Assembly (NCBI GenBank): GCA_963777435.1
Contig: CAVZQT010000002.1
Coordinates: forward strand, 310,001 to 374,000
Length of the DNA: 64,000 nucleotides
Source of the DNA: AP-15 sp963777435
Lineage (GTDB): Bacteria; Pseudomonadota; Alphaproteobacteria; ATCC43930; CGMCC-115725
Direction: 5' to 3'
Below the pieces are notes generated by a model. The model did not search any database and had not been told where the DNA came from. It worked only from the letters and a program-made list of their open reading frames with translations. Below, in pieces: positions 26,985 to 36,600 of the stretch. The position numbers were made by a program, and so were the translations under genes. The stretch's first letter is position 1; each line of letters begins with the position of its first letter.

Positions 26985-27814
26985 TTGCGGTGGGGCCGGA
27001 TGCACGAGCCGAGCAGGCTCGCTTCGTTATGACAAAGTTGGCCGGCATGGGACCGATCTTCTCTCGGCTGATGATCGTAGTCGCCCACCCCGATGACGAG
27101 ACCCTCGCTCTCGGCGGGCAAATCTCGCGGCCGCGCGACGCCCTGCTGCTGCACGTGACCGATGGCGCGCCGCGAGACGGCGAGGACGCTCGGCGCCATG
27201 GTTTTACAACGCCGGCCGACTATGCCACGGCACGCCGGCAAGAGCTTACGGCGGCCTTAACAACGGGCAAGGCCGCCGGGGTGCGGTTGGCCGCGCTCGA
27301 TATCCCCGACAAGGAAGCTTTTCTCGATCTCTCCGGACTGGCGCACCGGCTGATCGATCTGCTGACGGGCGAATGCCCGGCCGCGGTATTAACCCATGCC
27401 TATGAAGGCGGGCACCCCGACCATGACGCCGCCGCTTTCGCGGTGCACGCCGCATGCCGACGCCTAGATGCCGCCAACCGACCGGCGATTGTGGAGATGC
27501 CGTTTTACCACGCCTCCGATAGTCGGATGGTTTGCGGCCGGTTTCTGCCGGGTCCAGCCGAAGAACTGGTGGTCCCGCTTGCCGAAAGCGATCTTCAGCG
27601 AAAACAGCGAATGGTCGATTGCTTCACGACGCAGCGCGAAATGCTTCTGCAATTCCCGCTCAGTCCCGAACGCTTCCGGCTGGCGCCGGCATACGATTTC
27701 CGCCAGCCGCCGCATCTTGGTCCGTTGCTCTATGAGATGTTTGGCTGGGGCATCAGCGGGACCGAATGGCGGAACCGCGCGGCTGAGGCGCTCGAAATGC
27801 TGGGCCTCCCCTAA
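26981..27814 (+). CDS. PIG-L/LmbE-family N-deacetylase
   Basis: The metal-binding motif 'VVAHPDDETLALGG' and the later 'EGGHPDHDAAAFAVHAA' identify a zinc-dependent deacetylase of the PIG-L family, which includes MshB and BshB and removes acetyl from N-acetylglucosaminyl compounds. The start is uncertain. The TTG at 26981 overlaps the previous stop as TTGA, as another junction in this operon does, and gives 277 residues. An ATG at 27029 would give 261. It lies between the glycosidase and a GT4 gene, and probably exposes a free amine on an aminosugar. Confidence 0.85.
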   Translation: MIAVGPDARAEQARFVMTKLAGMGPIFSRLMIVVAHPDDETLALGGQISRPRDALLLHVTDGAPRDGEDARRHGFTTPADYATARRQELTAALTTGKAAGVRLAALDIPDKEAFLDLSGLAHRLIDLLTGECPAAVLTHAYEGGHPDHDAAAFAVHAACRRLDAANRPAIVEMPFYHASDSRMVCGRFLPGPAEELVVPLAESDLQRKQRMVDCFTTQREMLLQFPLSPERFRLAPAYDFRQPPHLGPLLYEMFGWGISGTEWRNRAAEALEMLGLP

Positions 27815-27821
27815 CCCGGTG

Positions 27822-28871
27822 ATGCCGGGGCTAACCGTTCTCAGCATCGGCTACCCCTTCGCCGCGGTCGGGCCGAATGCGGTCGGTGGCGCCGAGCAGG
27901 TGCTGTCGGCTCTCGATCATGCGCTGGTTGAGGCCGGTCACAATTCGATCGTGGTCAGCAATTCGGGCTCGCAGGTGGCCGGGACATTGATCCCGACCGG
28001 GCCCGTCCCCGCCGACATCACCGATCAAGAGCGTGCGCGGTCATGCGAACAGCATCGGCATGCCATCGCGCAAGCGTTAGCGGAATTTCCAGTCGATCTG
28101 GTGCACTGCCACGCCGTCAATTTCGCAGAGCATCTGCCCGAAACCGACACCCCGAAATTGGTCACGCTGCACCTGCCGCGCGACTTTTATCCTCCGGGCA
28201 GCTTTGACAGGCAGCGGCCGCGGACCTGGTACAATTGCGTTTCGGCAAGCCAGCGGCGCCGTTTTCCGCCTCTGACAGGTATGCTGCCGGATATCGAGAA
28301 CGGCGTTCCGGTCGATCGCCTGCAGGCCCGCCACGCGCGCCGCAATTTTGCGTTATGCCTCGGCCGGATCTGTCCTGAAAAGGGATTTGAGCACGCGCTC
28401 GACGCCGCGCGCCTTGCCGATACGCCGCTGCTGATCGGCGGGGAGTTGTTTCCTTATGAGTGTCACCGTCGGTATTTCGCGACTGAGATCGAACCGCGTC
28501 TGGGCCCCAAAGCGCGCTTTCTCGGCCCCGTAGGCTGGACGCGCAAGCGGCGCCTGCTGAATGCGGCGCATTGCCTGCTGGCGCCCAGCCTGGCGCCGGA
28601 AACGAGTTCACTGGTCGCAATGGAAGCCATCGCCTGCGGCACCCCGGTTGTCGCGTTTCCGGCTGGCGCGCTTGCCGAGATTGTTGAACCGAAGGTGACC
28701 GGATTTCTGGTTGCGGATGCTGCCGAGATGGCGGCAGCAATTCGGATGGTCGACAGTATCGACCGCGAGCACTGCCGCGATGTGGCGCGCCGGCGTTTCT
28801 CGCTTGACCGAATGATTTCGCGCTATTTCGCGCTGTATCGCTGTCTCACTTTCACCGTGCAACCAGCTTGA
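27822..28871 (+). CDS. Glycosyltransferase family 4 next to PIG-L
   Basis: The ATG at 27822 follows the PIG-L stop by 7 bases and gives 349 residues. Motifs are 'GYPFAAVGPNAVGGAEQVLSAL' in the acceptor-side loop, 'LCLGRICPEKGFEHALDAARLAD' and the retaining E-x7-E motif in 'APSLAPETSSLVAMEAIACGTPVV'. A GT4 directly beside a PIG-L deacetylase recalls the MshA/MshB and BshA/BshB pairs, in which the transferase builds the N-acetylglucosaminyl compound that is then deacetylated. The acceptor here is unproven. It overlaps the acyltransferase-like gene by TTGA. Confidence 0.83.
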   Translation: MPGLTVLSIGYPFAAVGPNAVGGAEQVLSALDHALVEAGHNSIVVSNSGSQVAGTLIPTGPVPADITDQERARSCEQHRHAIAQALAEFPVDLVHCHAVNFAEHLPETDTPKLVTLHLPRDFYPPGSFDRQRPRTWYNCVSASQRRRFPPLTGMLPDIENGVPVDRLQARHARRNFALCLGRICPEKGFEHALDAARLADTPLLIGGELFPYECHRRYFATEIEPRLGPKARFLGPVGWTRKRRLLNAAHCLLAPSLAPETSSLVAMEAIACGTPVVAFPAGALAEIVEPKVTGFLVADAAEMAAAIRMVDSIDREHCRDVARRRFSLDRMISRYFALYRCLTFTVQPA

Positions 28872-29871
28872 TCGAGATCGCGACAATCACCGACAAAGAA
28901 GGGCTCGCCCGGCTGCGCCCCGAATGGGAAGAGCTGTGGCGGCGAGACCCGGCCGCGACTCCGTTCCAGTCGTCGGCTTGGCTTTTGGCATGGTGGTGGT
29001 TTTTTGGCACGTCCGAGCCGCTGATCCTGACCGCGCGCGCCGGGGGACGACTTGTCGGCCTGTTGCCTCTGTACTTGCTACGGGAAAACAAACGCCGCAA
29101 GCTATTGCCGATTGGCGTCGGGCTGTCAGACTATATCGAGCTATTGCGTAGCCCGGATGCTCCCGAAGTCGGCGGCATGTTCATGGCGGCAATAGCCGCT
29201 ATCCCCGAATGGGACGAGTGCTGGCTGCCCGATTTGACGCCGGAGTGTGCGCTTGCCGTCACTGTCGCGGCGATGCGGTTTGGCTGAAGTTGCTATGCCG
29301 GCCCCGCCCTGCCCTGTCCTCGCCTTGCCTTCCGACCCATCGAAGCTCAACGAAACCGTGCCGCGCAAAACGCTTCGCGATCTGCTGCAGGCGCGAACGC
29401 GCGCCGCATTGGCCGGCACTATTGCGATCGAGGCGATCGCCGAGGACGACGCTCGATACCGCAATGGATGACCTATTCCGCCTGCACCAACAGCGGTGGC
29501 GTACGCGCGGCGAGTGCGGGTATTTGCGCTGATCCCCGGGTGCAAGATTTTCATCGCGCCGCGGCAAGGGGTCTGCTTGCCGCTGGAATGCTGCGCCTTT
29601 ATCGGCTGTCACTCGATGACGCAGTGCTTGCGGTCTATTACGGCTTTGCCGCCAAGGGCCGGGCTTATGCTTATCTCGCTGGCTTTGATCCGCGCAGCCG
29701 CGCCTCAGCCCCGGCGTGCAGGTCATTGGTCATGCGATCGAACAGGCTATAGCTGAAGGCGCCACGAGTTTCGATTTTTTGCGCGGCGAGGAGAGCTATA
29801 AATACGCTTGGGGTGCGGTTGACCGGTCCAAGATTTCCCGGCGTTTGAGCCGTCAATGCCAAATTTACTAA
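28868..29871 (+). pseudogene. CelD/FemAB-like acyltransferase remnant with four frameshifts
   Basis: Conserved pieces of one GNAT-type protein appear in succession in different frames: 'FQSSAWLLAWWWFFGT' (28868-29287), 'SDPSKLNETVPRKTLRDLL' (open to 29471), 'MDDLFRLHQQRWRTRGECG' (to 29532), 'DPRVQDFHRAAARGLLAAGM' (to about 29700) and 'GHAIEQAIAEGATSFDFLRGEE' (to TAA 29869-29871). Indels therefore lie near 29280, 29455, 29515 and 29705. The intact protein, about 330 residues, would N- or O-acylate the saccharide amine left by PIG-L. Four lesions in one gene among intact neighbours argue for true decay, but not conclusively. TTG start, TTGA overlap with GT4. Confidence 0.75.
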
Positions 29872-30768
29872 CCGAAGCCGAAATGGCGGCCTGTCCGCCG
29901 GCAGCCCATGCGGCGCTGGTACAATATCTCGCAGGCGAAATCTCAGCCGAAATCGCGCTGATGCACCTGTTATTGGCTGTGGGCGCTCTAATGCCATTGA
30001 CAGCATGCTTACAGAGGCTAGGGGCGACGGGACGGGAGCCATTTGTCCGGTTGGCGCGCCTCGCGATCGAGCACGGCAACGGGCTGACAAATGCGGCCCA
30101 ACTGGTCGAAGCCGGACTGACCGATGCCTATGGCGATGATCGCCTCGCCGCAATCAGGGAACAATACGATCGCGCCGTAGCCACCGCGCCCGAGGCGGCG
30201 GTAGCGCTTTATTCGCTCGGTGATGCGGCGATCCTCGACCGCGCTACCGCAGAACTCGTGGCATTGCTCGAAGATTGGGGATTGCTTGGGGCGGATCGGC
30301 AGACACTCGATATCGGCTGCGGTATCGGCCGCATGGAACGGGCGCTGGCGTCCCGCTTGCGGCACATTACCGGGATCGATCTGTCACCGGCGATGATCGC
30401 CGAGGCAAAGCGCCGCTGCGCCGCTATCCCCAATGTCGCCTTCGTGCTAACCGGTGGACGCGGCCTCGCGCAATTCGCTGACCAGCGCTTCGATCTGGTG
30501 CTGGCGATCGATAGCTTTCCCTGCATCGTCGGAGCATCGCCCGAGATTGCCCGGCAGCATATCCTCGACGCCGGCCGGCTTATTACAGCCCGGCGGAAAC
30601 TTGGCAATTTTCAACTATTCGTATCGCTGCGATATCGCTGCCGACCGTGCCGATATTGGTGCCTATGCCGAGGCCGCGGGTCTGATTGTAGTGCGCAATG
30701 GAACGCGGGATTTGGTACTGTGGGACGGCACCAGTTTTGTACTGAAAGCTCCAGTCAGCCGCGGATAA
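29856..30768 (+). pseudogene. Class I SAM methyltransferase with one frameshift
   Basis: The first frame shows 'TLDIGCGIGRMERALASRL' (motif I) and 'ITGIDLSPAMIAEAKRRC', and is intact to about residue 245. The rest of the fold, 'QPGGNLAIFNYSYRCDIAADRADIG...' through 'VLWDGTSFVLKAP', lies in the +1 frame ending at TAA 30766-30768. The switch is near 30580-30588 (CTTATTACAG); dropping one A there repairs it to about 303 residues. The long helical N-terminal half of about 140 residues precedes the methyltransferase domain. It is the last gene of the cassette and overlaps the convergent Ino1 gene by 14 bases. Confidence 0.72.
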
Positions 30769-31822
30769 ACGCTTCGGTGCGGGCGCGGGCCTCGTAATCG
30801 GTATATTGCTCGGGCGGGCTCTTCATAAAATAGCTGGCCGGTCCCAACAGAGCACCGCCGATGCCGCGATCGAGTGCCAGCTTAGCGCAGCGGATCGCAT
30901 CGATCACGACACCGGCCGAATTTGGCAAGTCCCAGACTTCGAGCTTCAGTTCACAATTAAGCGGCAGATTGCCGAATGTGGTGCCCTCAATGCGGATGTA
31001 GCACCATTTGCGGTCGCTCAGCCACGGAACGTAGTCACTGGGGCCGACATGAGCGTCGTCGTCTGATAATTTATCGTCGAGTTGGCTGACGACCGCATCG
31101 GTCTTCGACCGCTTTTTTGACTGCAGACGGTCGCGCTCGAGCATGTTCTGGAAATCGCTATTGCCGCCGAAATTGAGTTGGTAAGTGCGATCGACCCGCA
31201 CGCCGCGCTCGCGGAACAGGTTTGCCAGAACACGATGAACGATCGTGGCGCCGACTTGGCTTTTGACATCGTCGCCAATCAGCGGCACCCCGCGGCCGCT
31301 GAACCGTTCACGCCAGCGAGGATCCTTCGCAATAAAGACCGGGATGCAATTGACATAGCCGCAACCGGCGCGAAGCGCCTGCTCGGCATACCACCGCGCA
31401 GCTACTTCGGACCCCACGGGCAGGTATGAGACAACGACCTCGGCGCCGGTCCGGCGCAACGTGTCGGCAACATCGTCGACCGGCGCCGGCAATTCGATAA
31501 CGACATCGCGCAGGTACTGCCCGATCCCGTCATGGGTGGGACCGCGCCTGACTTCGATGCCCGTTGGGCGGACTTTGGCGAAGCGTTCGGTGTTGTTTGG
31601 CGGCGCTGCGATGGCCTCACATAAATCTCGCCCGACCTTTCCCTGGGCAATATCGAAGGCGGCGACGAATTCGATGTCGCCGACGTGGTAGCCCCCGAGA
31701 TCGAGGTGCATGATTCCCGGGATCGGCTGCGTGCCGACAGCATCGCGGTAGAATTCCACGCCTTGCACCAGTGAGGAGGCGCAATTCCCGACCCCGATCA
31801 GCGCAACCCGAATTTTCGCCAA
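30755..31822 (-). CDS. ino1: Inositol-3-phosphate synthase (Ino1)
   Basis: The start is the TTG at 31822, because GGAGG lies eight bases upstream and the product then begins 'AKIRVALIGVGNCASSLVQG', the NAD-binding start of the family; an upstream ATG at 31945 adds 41 unlike residues. The 355-residue enzyme also shows 'LNFGGNSDFQNML', 'SKKRSKTDAV' and 'DYVPWLSDRKWCYIRIEG'. It converts glucose-6-phosphate to 1D-myo-inositol-3-phosphate with NAD+. It is on the opposite strand but converges directly on the saccharide cassette, suggesting that inositol is part of its product. Confidence 0.9.
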   Translation of the reverse strand: MAKIRVALIGVGNCASSLVQGVEFYRDAVGTQPIPGIMHLDLGGYHVGDIEFVAAFDIAQGKVGRDLCEAIAAPPNNTERFAKVRPTGIEVRRGPTHDGIGQYLRDVVIELPAPVDDVADTLRRTGAEVVVSYLPVGSEVAARWYAEQALRAGCGYVNCIPVFIAKDPRWRERFSGRGVPLIGDDVKSQVGATIVHRVLANLFRERGVRVDRTYQLNFGGNSDFQNMLERDRLQSKKRSKTDAVVSQLDDKLSDDDAHVGPSDYVPWLSDRKWCYIRIEGTTFGNLPLNCELKLEVWDLPNSAGVVIDAIRCAKLALDRGIGGALLGPASYFMKSPPEQYTDYEARARTEAFIRG

Positions 31823-31950
31823 AAACCGCCTCCGCAGCACCCCCAGGTGAGCCCGAGTAGAAACACCGCAAAAGCCGAAAAGTTCAGTATCGCCGCGCTC
31901 TTCGCGCAAAGGACGTCGGACCGAGCGGCGACCAATGCCGCCCAAGCGCG

Positions 31951-33108
31951 CTAAGCGATAACTTTAGCGCCGCGCAATTCGGCCAAGGTCGCGCGGTCGA
32001 AGCCGAGGATGGCGGAGAGGAGCTCGTCGGTGTGCTGGCCGGGGCTAGGGACCGGGCCTAGGCGGCCGGGGGTCTTTGACATCTTGATCGTGGCCCCGGG
32101 CAGGTACATCTCCCCGGCCACCGGATCCTCCATCTTGACCAGCATCTCGCGTTCCCAGAGATGCGGGTCCTCGGCGACCTGCGGGATGGTTTTGACTGGC
32201 GCTACGGGGATATCGGCTTCGACCAAGGCCGAGACGATCTCGTCGACAGTGTGCGAGAGACACCACGCCTCGACCTTTTTGCGCGGGCTATCGTCGAGGC
32301 TCATGCGCCCGGTGAAGGCGCCGGTATTTGCCACTGCATCGGCGTCGCCGGTCGCGATCTGCAACAGCTTTGAGCCCATTACCTTTCCCGAGGCCGAGAT
32401 CACGACATACCCGTCTTTGGCCTGGTACGGCGGCCGCCCACCCTCGCCGCCTTCCTCGCCAGTCGCGAGATAATACGAGGTCGGGATCTCGACCATGGTA
32501 AGTGCCGAATCCATCAGGCAGACATCGACCACCTGACCCTCGCCGGTGCGATCGCGATGATGCAAGGCGGCGAGCATGCCGATCGTCGCGTGCAATGAGG
32601 TGTAGCGGTCGACGATCGACGAGGCGGTGCCGAGCGGACGGCCAATTGGCGTTCCGGTCAGGTGCATCAACCCGCTCATTGCCTGCCCGAGCGGGTCAAA
32701 AGCCGGACGGTCGCGATAGGGACCGTATTGGCCAAAGCCCGAAACCGAACCCAGGATGATGTCCGGCTTTAGTTCGCGCAGCCGGTCATAGCCAAACCCC
32801 ATCTTGTCCATGACGCCGGGGCGGAAATTCTGCAATACGATGTCGGCGGTCCGGACCAATTCGGCGAAAATTTCCTTGCCGCGCCGCTGACGCAGATCGA
32901 GGCACAGGCTCTTCTTGCCACGGTTGTAGACCGAGAAGTAAACGCTCTGCCCGCGCACCAAAGGCGGCGACTGGCGGGTTTCCTCGCCGCCCAATTTTTC
33001 GATCTTGATGACCTCGGCTCCGAGGTCGGAGAGGATCATGCCGCCGCGTGGCCCCGCCTGGTAGCGCGCCAGTTCCAGCACCCTGATGCCGTCAAGAGCC
33101 CCGGCCAT
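31951..33108 (-). CDS. Family III CoA-transferase (CaiB/BaiF)
   Basis: The ATG at 33108 follows AGGAGAGG and gives 385 residues. Family features are 'LDGIRVLELARYQAGPRGGMILSDLGAEVIKIE' near the start, 'RGKKSLCLDLRQRRGKE', 'DIVLQNFRPGVMDKMGFGYDRL', and the catalytic aspartate in 'RPAFDPLGQAMSG'. It moves CoA between acyl donors and carboxylate acceptors. It heads a minus-strand group with the acetamidase and the enoyl-CoA hydratase, which suggests catabolism of an amide- or acid-containing compound. The exact acyl group cannot be predicted. Confidence 0.88.
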   Translation of the reverse strand: MAGALDGIRVLELARYQAGPRGGMILSDLGAEVIKIEKLGGEETRQSPPLVRGQSVYFSVYNRGKKSLCLDLRQRRGKEIFAELVRTADIVLQNFRPGVMDKMGFGYDRLRELKPDIILGSVSGFGQYGPYRDRPAFDPLGQAMSGLMHLTGTPIGRPLGTASSIVDRYTSLHATIGMLAALHHRDRTGEGQVVDVCLMDSALTMVEIPTSYYLATGEEGGEGGRPPYQAKDGYVVISASGKVMGSKLLQIATGDADAVANTGAFTGRMSLDDSPRKKVEAWCLSHTVDEIVSALVEADIPVAPVKTIPQVAEDPHLWEREMLVKMEDPVAGEMYLPGATIKMSKTPGRLGPVPSPGQHTDELLSAILGFDRATLAELRGAKVIA

Positions 33109-33196
33109 CACCCTCTCCTTTTTATCCGTCCGCGTTGAAGCCGAGCTAACACCCGGTTTCGGATCGTGTCAAACAAGCGGCGGCCTCGGCGAACGC

Positions 33197-34652
33197 CTAA
33201 ACCGCATCGGTGCCCGCGAAAATTTCCTTGCGGATGATTGCGTGGATGCCCCAATTGCCGTCGACGACCTGGGTCACCCCAAAATCGACCGCGACCGACA
33301 TCAGCGAGATCGCCTCGTCCTCCGAAAGGCCCTGGGTGGTCATCAGGAAATGGCGCATCTTGCGAAAAGCATCGCGCATCGCGAGATCGATCGACGACTT
33401 CGAATAAATCTCGGTCTGCGCCTTCGGCCCGAGCTGCTGCAAGTAATTGGGGAAGCTGAAACCGTGCACGACCCACTCGTCGCGGGTTTCGAGCAGCGGG
33501 TACTGCAAATCGGCAAGTGCGGTGCCGGCCAGTGCCTGTTGTTTGTGCACGATCAGCTGAAACGTGCCGGTCAGCGAGCATTCGATCGCAGTGCCGCACA
33601 ATTCGGAATCGCCCTGTGAGGCGTGTAAATCGCCGACCGAGAACAGAGCGCCCGGCACCGCTACCGGGTAATACACCGTGGCGCCCTTGCCGAGCCGCCA
33701 ATTATCCATATTGCCGCCGAAATACCCGGGCGGGATCGAGTCGACGATGTCGGCTTCTTTTGGCGCCAACGCAATCACGCCGAAATGCGGGCGGATCGGC
33801 ACTCGCACATTTTTGAGGACGCCGTGATTTTCCTGGACCAGGCTGTGGTCGACCGGCACCCCGGGATAATCAATGATCTTGTGGACGACGCCGAACGGGT
33901 CCTTCTGCGGGACCCAGCGATAATTGTAGACGGCCTTCGCCCAATTTTTTTCGCCGCTGGCGTCGAGTTCGTAGATCGTGACGACCTCGCGCGGCTTCGG
34001 ATCGGTCAACAGATCGTGGTACTGGAAGCCCCACCACGCCGCAGCATTGCTGCCAAAGGCCTTGCCTTTGTAATCGGGGTTGAATGAACCGCGCGGCCTG
34101 ACGTCGATAATACGGACTTCGAGGATATCGCCGGGTTCAGCGCCTCGGACCGCGACCGGACCGGTGCAGATGTGTACGCCAAAGCCTTCGCCGGCGCCGC
34201 GCCCAAAGATCGACGCATCCATCGGCCCGGCGCCGCGGCGGTTGACGTTCTTTTTGTCCTGCGTCCACAAAAACACGCTTTCGGCGCCGGGGTCGCCTTT
34301 GATCATGCGCACGTAATCGTCATAGGAATGATGCGTCAGCGCTTCGATCGTGACGTAGTCGCCGAAATCGATCTCGACCAGCGGCTTTAAGCGACTTGCT
34401 GAAATAACCCCAATGCACCGTCTTGTCGGTCGCCGGGACGAAATAGTGGTTTTTGCGGCCCTCCCCTGCTGCTGCAGCGGCCGATGTCTGGGCCTCGGCG
34501 GCGCCGATCAAACCCGGTGCGGCGACAGCGCTGCCGCCGGCGATCAGGGCGCCCTGCAGAAAGCGCCGGCGATCGTCATCGATCTCGGGGCCGGGTTCCG
34601 GTGAGGCGATGCCATCCTTGCTAAATCCCGGCTGATCCTTGTTGTCGCTCAT
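33197..34652 (-). pseudogene. Tat-exported acetamidase/formamidase family protein with one frameshift
   Basis: The chosen start is the ATG at 34652 after GGGAGGAG. The first frame encodes a Tat signal ('DDDRRRFLQGALIAGGSAVAAP') and 'NHYFVPATDKTVHWGYFSKSLK'. The sequence then continues in another frame as 'PLVEIDFGDYVTIEALTHHSYDDYV' and on through 'FGVHICTGPVAVRGAEPGD' to 'FAGTDAV'. The break is a TTT run at 34386-34388 (AAA on the coding strand), where two As would keep one frame of about 485 residues. The intact enzyme would hydrolyse a short amide in the periplasm. Sequence error is a serious alternative to loss. Confidence 0.75.
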
Positions 34653-34757
34653 CGATATTTCTCCTCCCGCATGCCCGCAAACCGGCAAAATGAAACTCCT
34701 AGGCAATTCGCGTGCCAGCTTAATCGAAGGCTGGGCCCTCCGTTGCCGGGTAGTTGG

Positions 34758-35540
34758 TCACCGCGAAGCCGGCGGCGGCGCCTCGGGTTTTTCGATCAAG
34801 GCCAGGCTTTCCATCGCCAGCCCGTAGCCCAATAGCTCGTGCATCTGGCGGCGCAAATATTCGGTGAACAACAGCCGCGTGTAGCGCAAGAGCAGGGTCG
34901 GCTTCTTGGTCAGATCCTCAGCGAGTTGCCAAGCGCGCGCCAGCAATTTGTCCGGCGTCAAGACCTCGGCGACCAGGCCGAGCCGCAAAGCTTCGGCCGC
35001 ATCGAGGGTTTGACCGGTCATCAGGAAATAGCGGCCGCGGTTGATACCGAGCAGCAGCGGGTAAACGATGTGCATCCCGTCGCCCGGCACCACATCCGAG
35101 GCGAAATGCGCCGAATCCTGAAACTGTGCGGTGTCGGCGGCGAGCACGATGTCGCATAGGAGCGGGATCTCGGAGTGGCGCCAAGCCGGACCGTTGATCG
35201 CACTGATGACCGGCACCTCGATATTGAGCAGGTTCATCAGCAGATGCCGCCCCTCCCAATGAATGCGGTCGATGCGCTCGATCGACGGCCGCGACGGGAA
35301 GGAGGAGGTGCCTGGTGTCGCGCGCGGGCCGGAAAACTCGTCGCCGATGCCGGTCAGGATCACGACGCGATTGTCGCGATCGGCACCGATGTCGTGAAAC
35401 AATTCGGGCAATTCGCCATGCGGCAGAAATCCCCAGCGCAGCGATCCCCCCTCGGTGTGCAAAGTCACCTGTAGGATGCCGTTGCGCCGCTCCAGCCGCG
35501 CGCTTTGATATTTGTTCTGATAATCCACCAGCGCGCTCAT
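34758..35540 (-). CDS. Enoyl-CoA hydratase/isomerase family protein
   Basis: The 260-residue crotonase-fold protein has the oxyanion-hole segments 'VVILTGIGDEFSGPRATPG' and 'NGPAWRHSEIPLLCDIVLAADTAQF', and 'PGDGMHIVYPLLLGINRGRYFLMTG' in the usual place of the second catalytic loop. The usual pair of glutamates is not obvious, so it may not be a hydratase; crotonase members also isomerise, hydrolyse or decarboxylate CoA esters. It sits downstream of the divergent esterase and next to the acetamidase and CoA-transferase. Confidence 0.82.
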   Translation of the reverse strand: MSALVDYQNKYQSARLERRNGILQVTLHTEGGSLRWGFLPHGELPELFHDIGADRDNRVVILTGIGDEFSGPRATPGTSSFPSRPSIERIDRIHWEGRHLLMNLLNIEVPVISAINGPAWRHSEIPLLCDIVLAADTAQFQDSAHFASDVVPGDGMHIVYPLLLGINRGRYFLMTGQTLDAAEALRLGLVAEVLTPDKLLARAWQLAEDLTKKPTLLLRYTRLLFTEYLRRQMHELLGYGLAMESLALIEKPEAPPPASR

Positions 35541-35705
35541 CGCACTTCCTCCCGAAAAGTTGGGCGAAAGAGGTTAGCGCATCGCGGCAGCAATCCGCGA
35601 TAGGAGGATTGGTTGCGTGCCGGTGGTTTCCGGGGTTAGCCTCCCGGTATTGGACCGGGCATCGTGATGGCCCGGTTTGCTCCCCAACCCAGCCCGAGTA
35701 TCGAG

Positions 35706-36518
35706 ATGCCGATCCAAATCGAAGACATCGAATATGCCCGCCACGGCGGAACGCCATTGTTCGCCCGGTTTTATCGGCCCGAAGGGAGTGGCCCGTTCCC
35801 GGCGGTACTGGAAATCCATGGCGGGGCATGGACGTCGGGCGACCGGCTCAACAATACGGCGATCGGCGAGCATCTGGCGGCTAATGGAATTGTCATGCTG
35901 TCGATTGATTTCCGCATGCCGCCGGTGGCGCGCTACCCGGGAACCGTAGCCGACGTCAATTACGGGATCCGACATTTGAAGGCGAACGCCGAGCGGTTTG
36001 CGACGCGGACCGACATGGTCGGCGGTCTCGGTACATCCTCAGGCGGCCATCTGTTGCTACTCAATGCAATGCGGCCGCGCGATCCGCGCTATACCTCGCT
36101 GCCGCTCGCTGGCGCCGATGCCACGCTGGCGTTTGCCGTCGCCTGCTGGCCCGTGGCCGATCCGCTCGCCCGTTACCGCGCTGTGCGCGAGCGCGGCAAC
36201 GACCGCCTCGCCGAAGCCCATCATCAATTCTGGCCATCCGAGGAGGTGATGGCCGAGGGAAGCCCACAGCTGATCCTCGAACGCGGCGAGAGGGTCGAGA
36301 CCCCACCCGCGTTGATTATGCAAGGCACAAACGACGACAATCTGACACCCGACATGGCGCGAAATTTCGCCGCCGCCTACGCCCGGGCCGGCGGATCGAT
36401 CTCGTTTCACGAATTCGAAGGCGAGCCGCACGCTTTCATCCCGCGCGACCCGAACTCGGCGAATTCACAACGCGCCCTCTCTCTAATCACCGATTTTATA
36501 CGTCAGCGGGCCGGATGA
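35706..36518 (+). CDS. Alpha/beta hydrolase (HSL-type esterase)
   Basis: The start at 35706 gives a 270-residue protein beginning 'PIQIEDIEYARHGGTPLFARFYRP'; starts at 35664 or 35667 would add about 14 residues and cannot be excluded. The oxyanion motif is 'EIHGGAWTSGDRL', the nucleophile serine is in 'GLGTSSGGHLLL', and the late acid/histidine region includes 'IMQGTNDDNLTP' and 'FEGEPHAFIPRDP'. This is a typical family IV carboxylesterase layout. It diverges from the enoyl-CoA hydratase gene and may hydrolyse an ester in the same catabolic set. Confidence 0.82.
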   Translation: MPIQIEDIEYARHGGTPLFARFYRPEGSGPFPAVLEIHGGAWTSGDRLNNTAIGEHLAANGIVMLSIDFRMPPVARYPGTVADVNYGIRHLKANAERFATRTDMVGGLGTSSGGHLLLLNAMRPRDPRYTSLPLAGADATLAFAVACWPVADPLARYRAVRERGNDRLAEAHHQFWPSEEVMAEGSPQLILERGERVETPPALIMQGTNDDNLTPDMARNFAAAYARAGGSISFHEFEGEPHAFIPRDPNSANSQRALSLITDFIRQRAG

Positions 36519-36600
36519 CGCTGGCGAGCCTCGGCCCAACGCCGGCGGAGTTTGGCGCGCCACCGCCGAGCCCGATCGGCCTCGGGATCCAATTTCTTCT

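Noticed and set aside
3442..34390. Programmed +1 frameshifting as explanation for the repeated +1 breaks
   Set aside because: The sites share no slippery motif, some breaks are -1, and many lie in simple homopolymers; error or decay is simpler.
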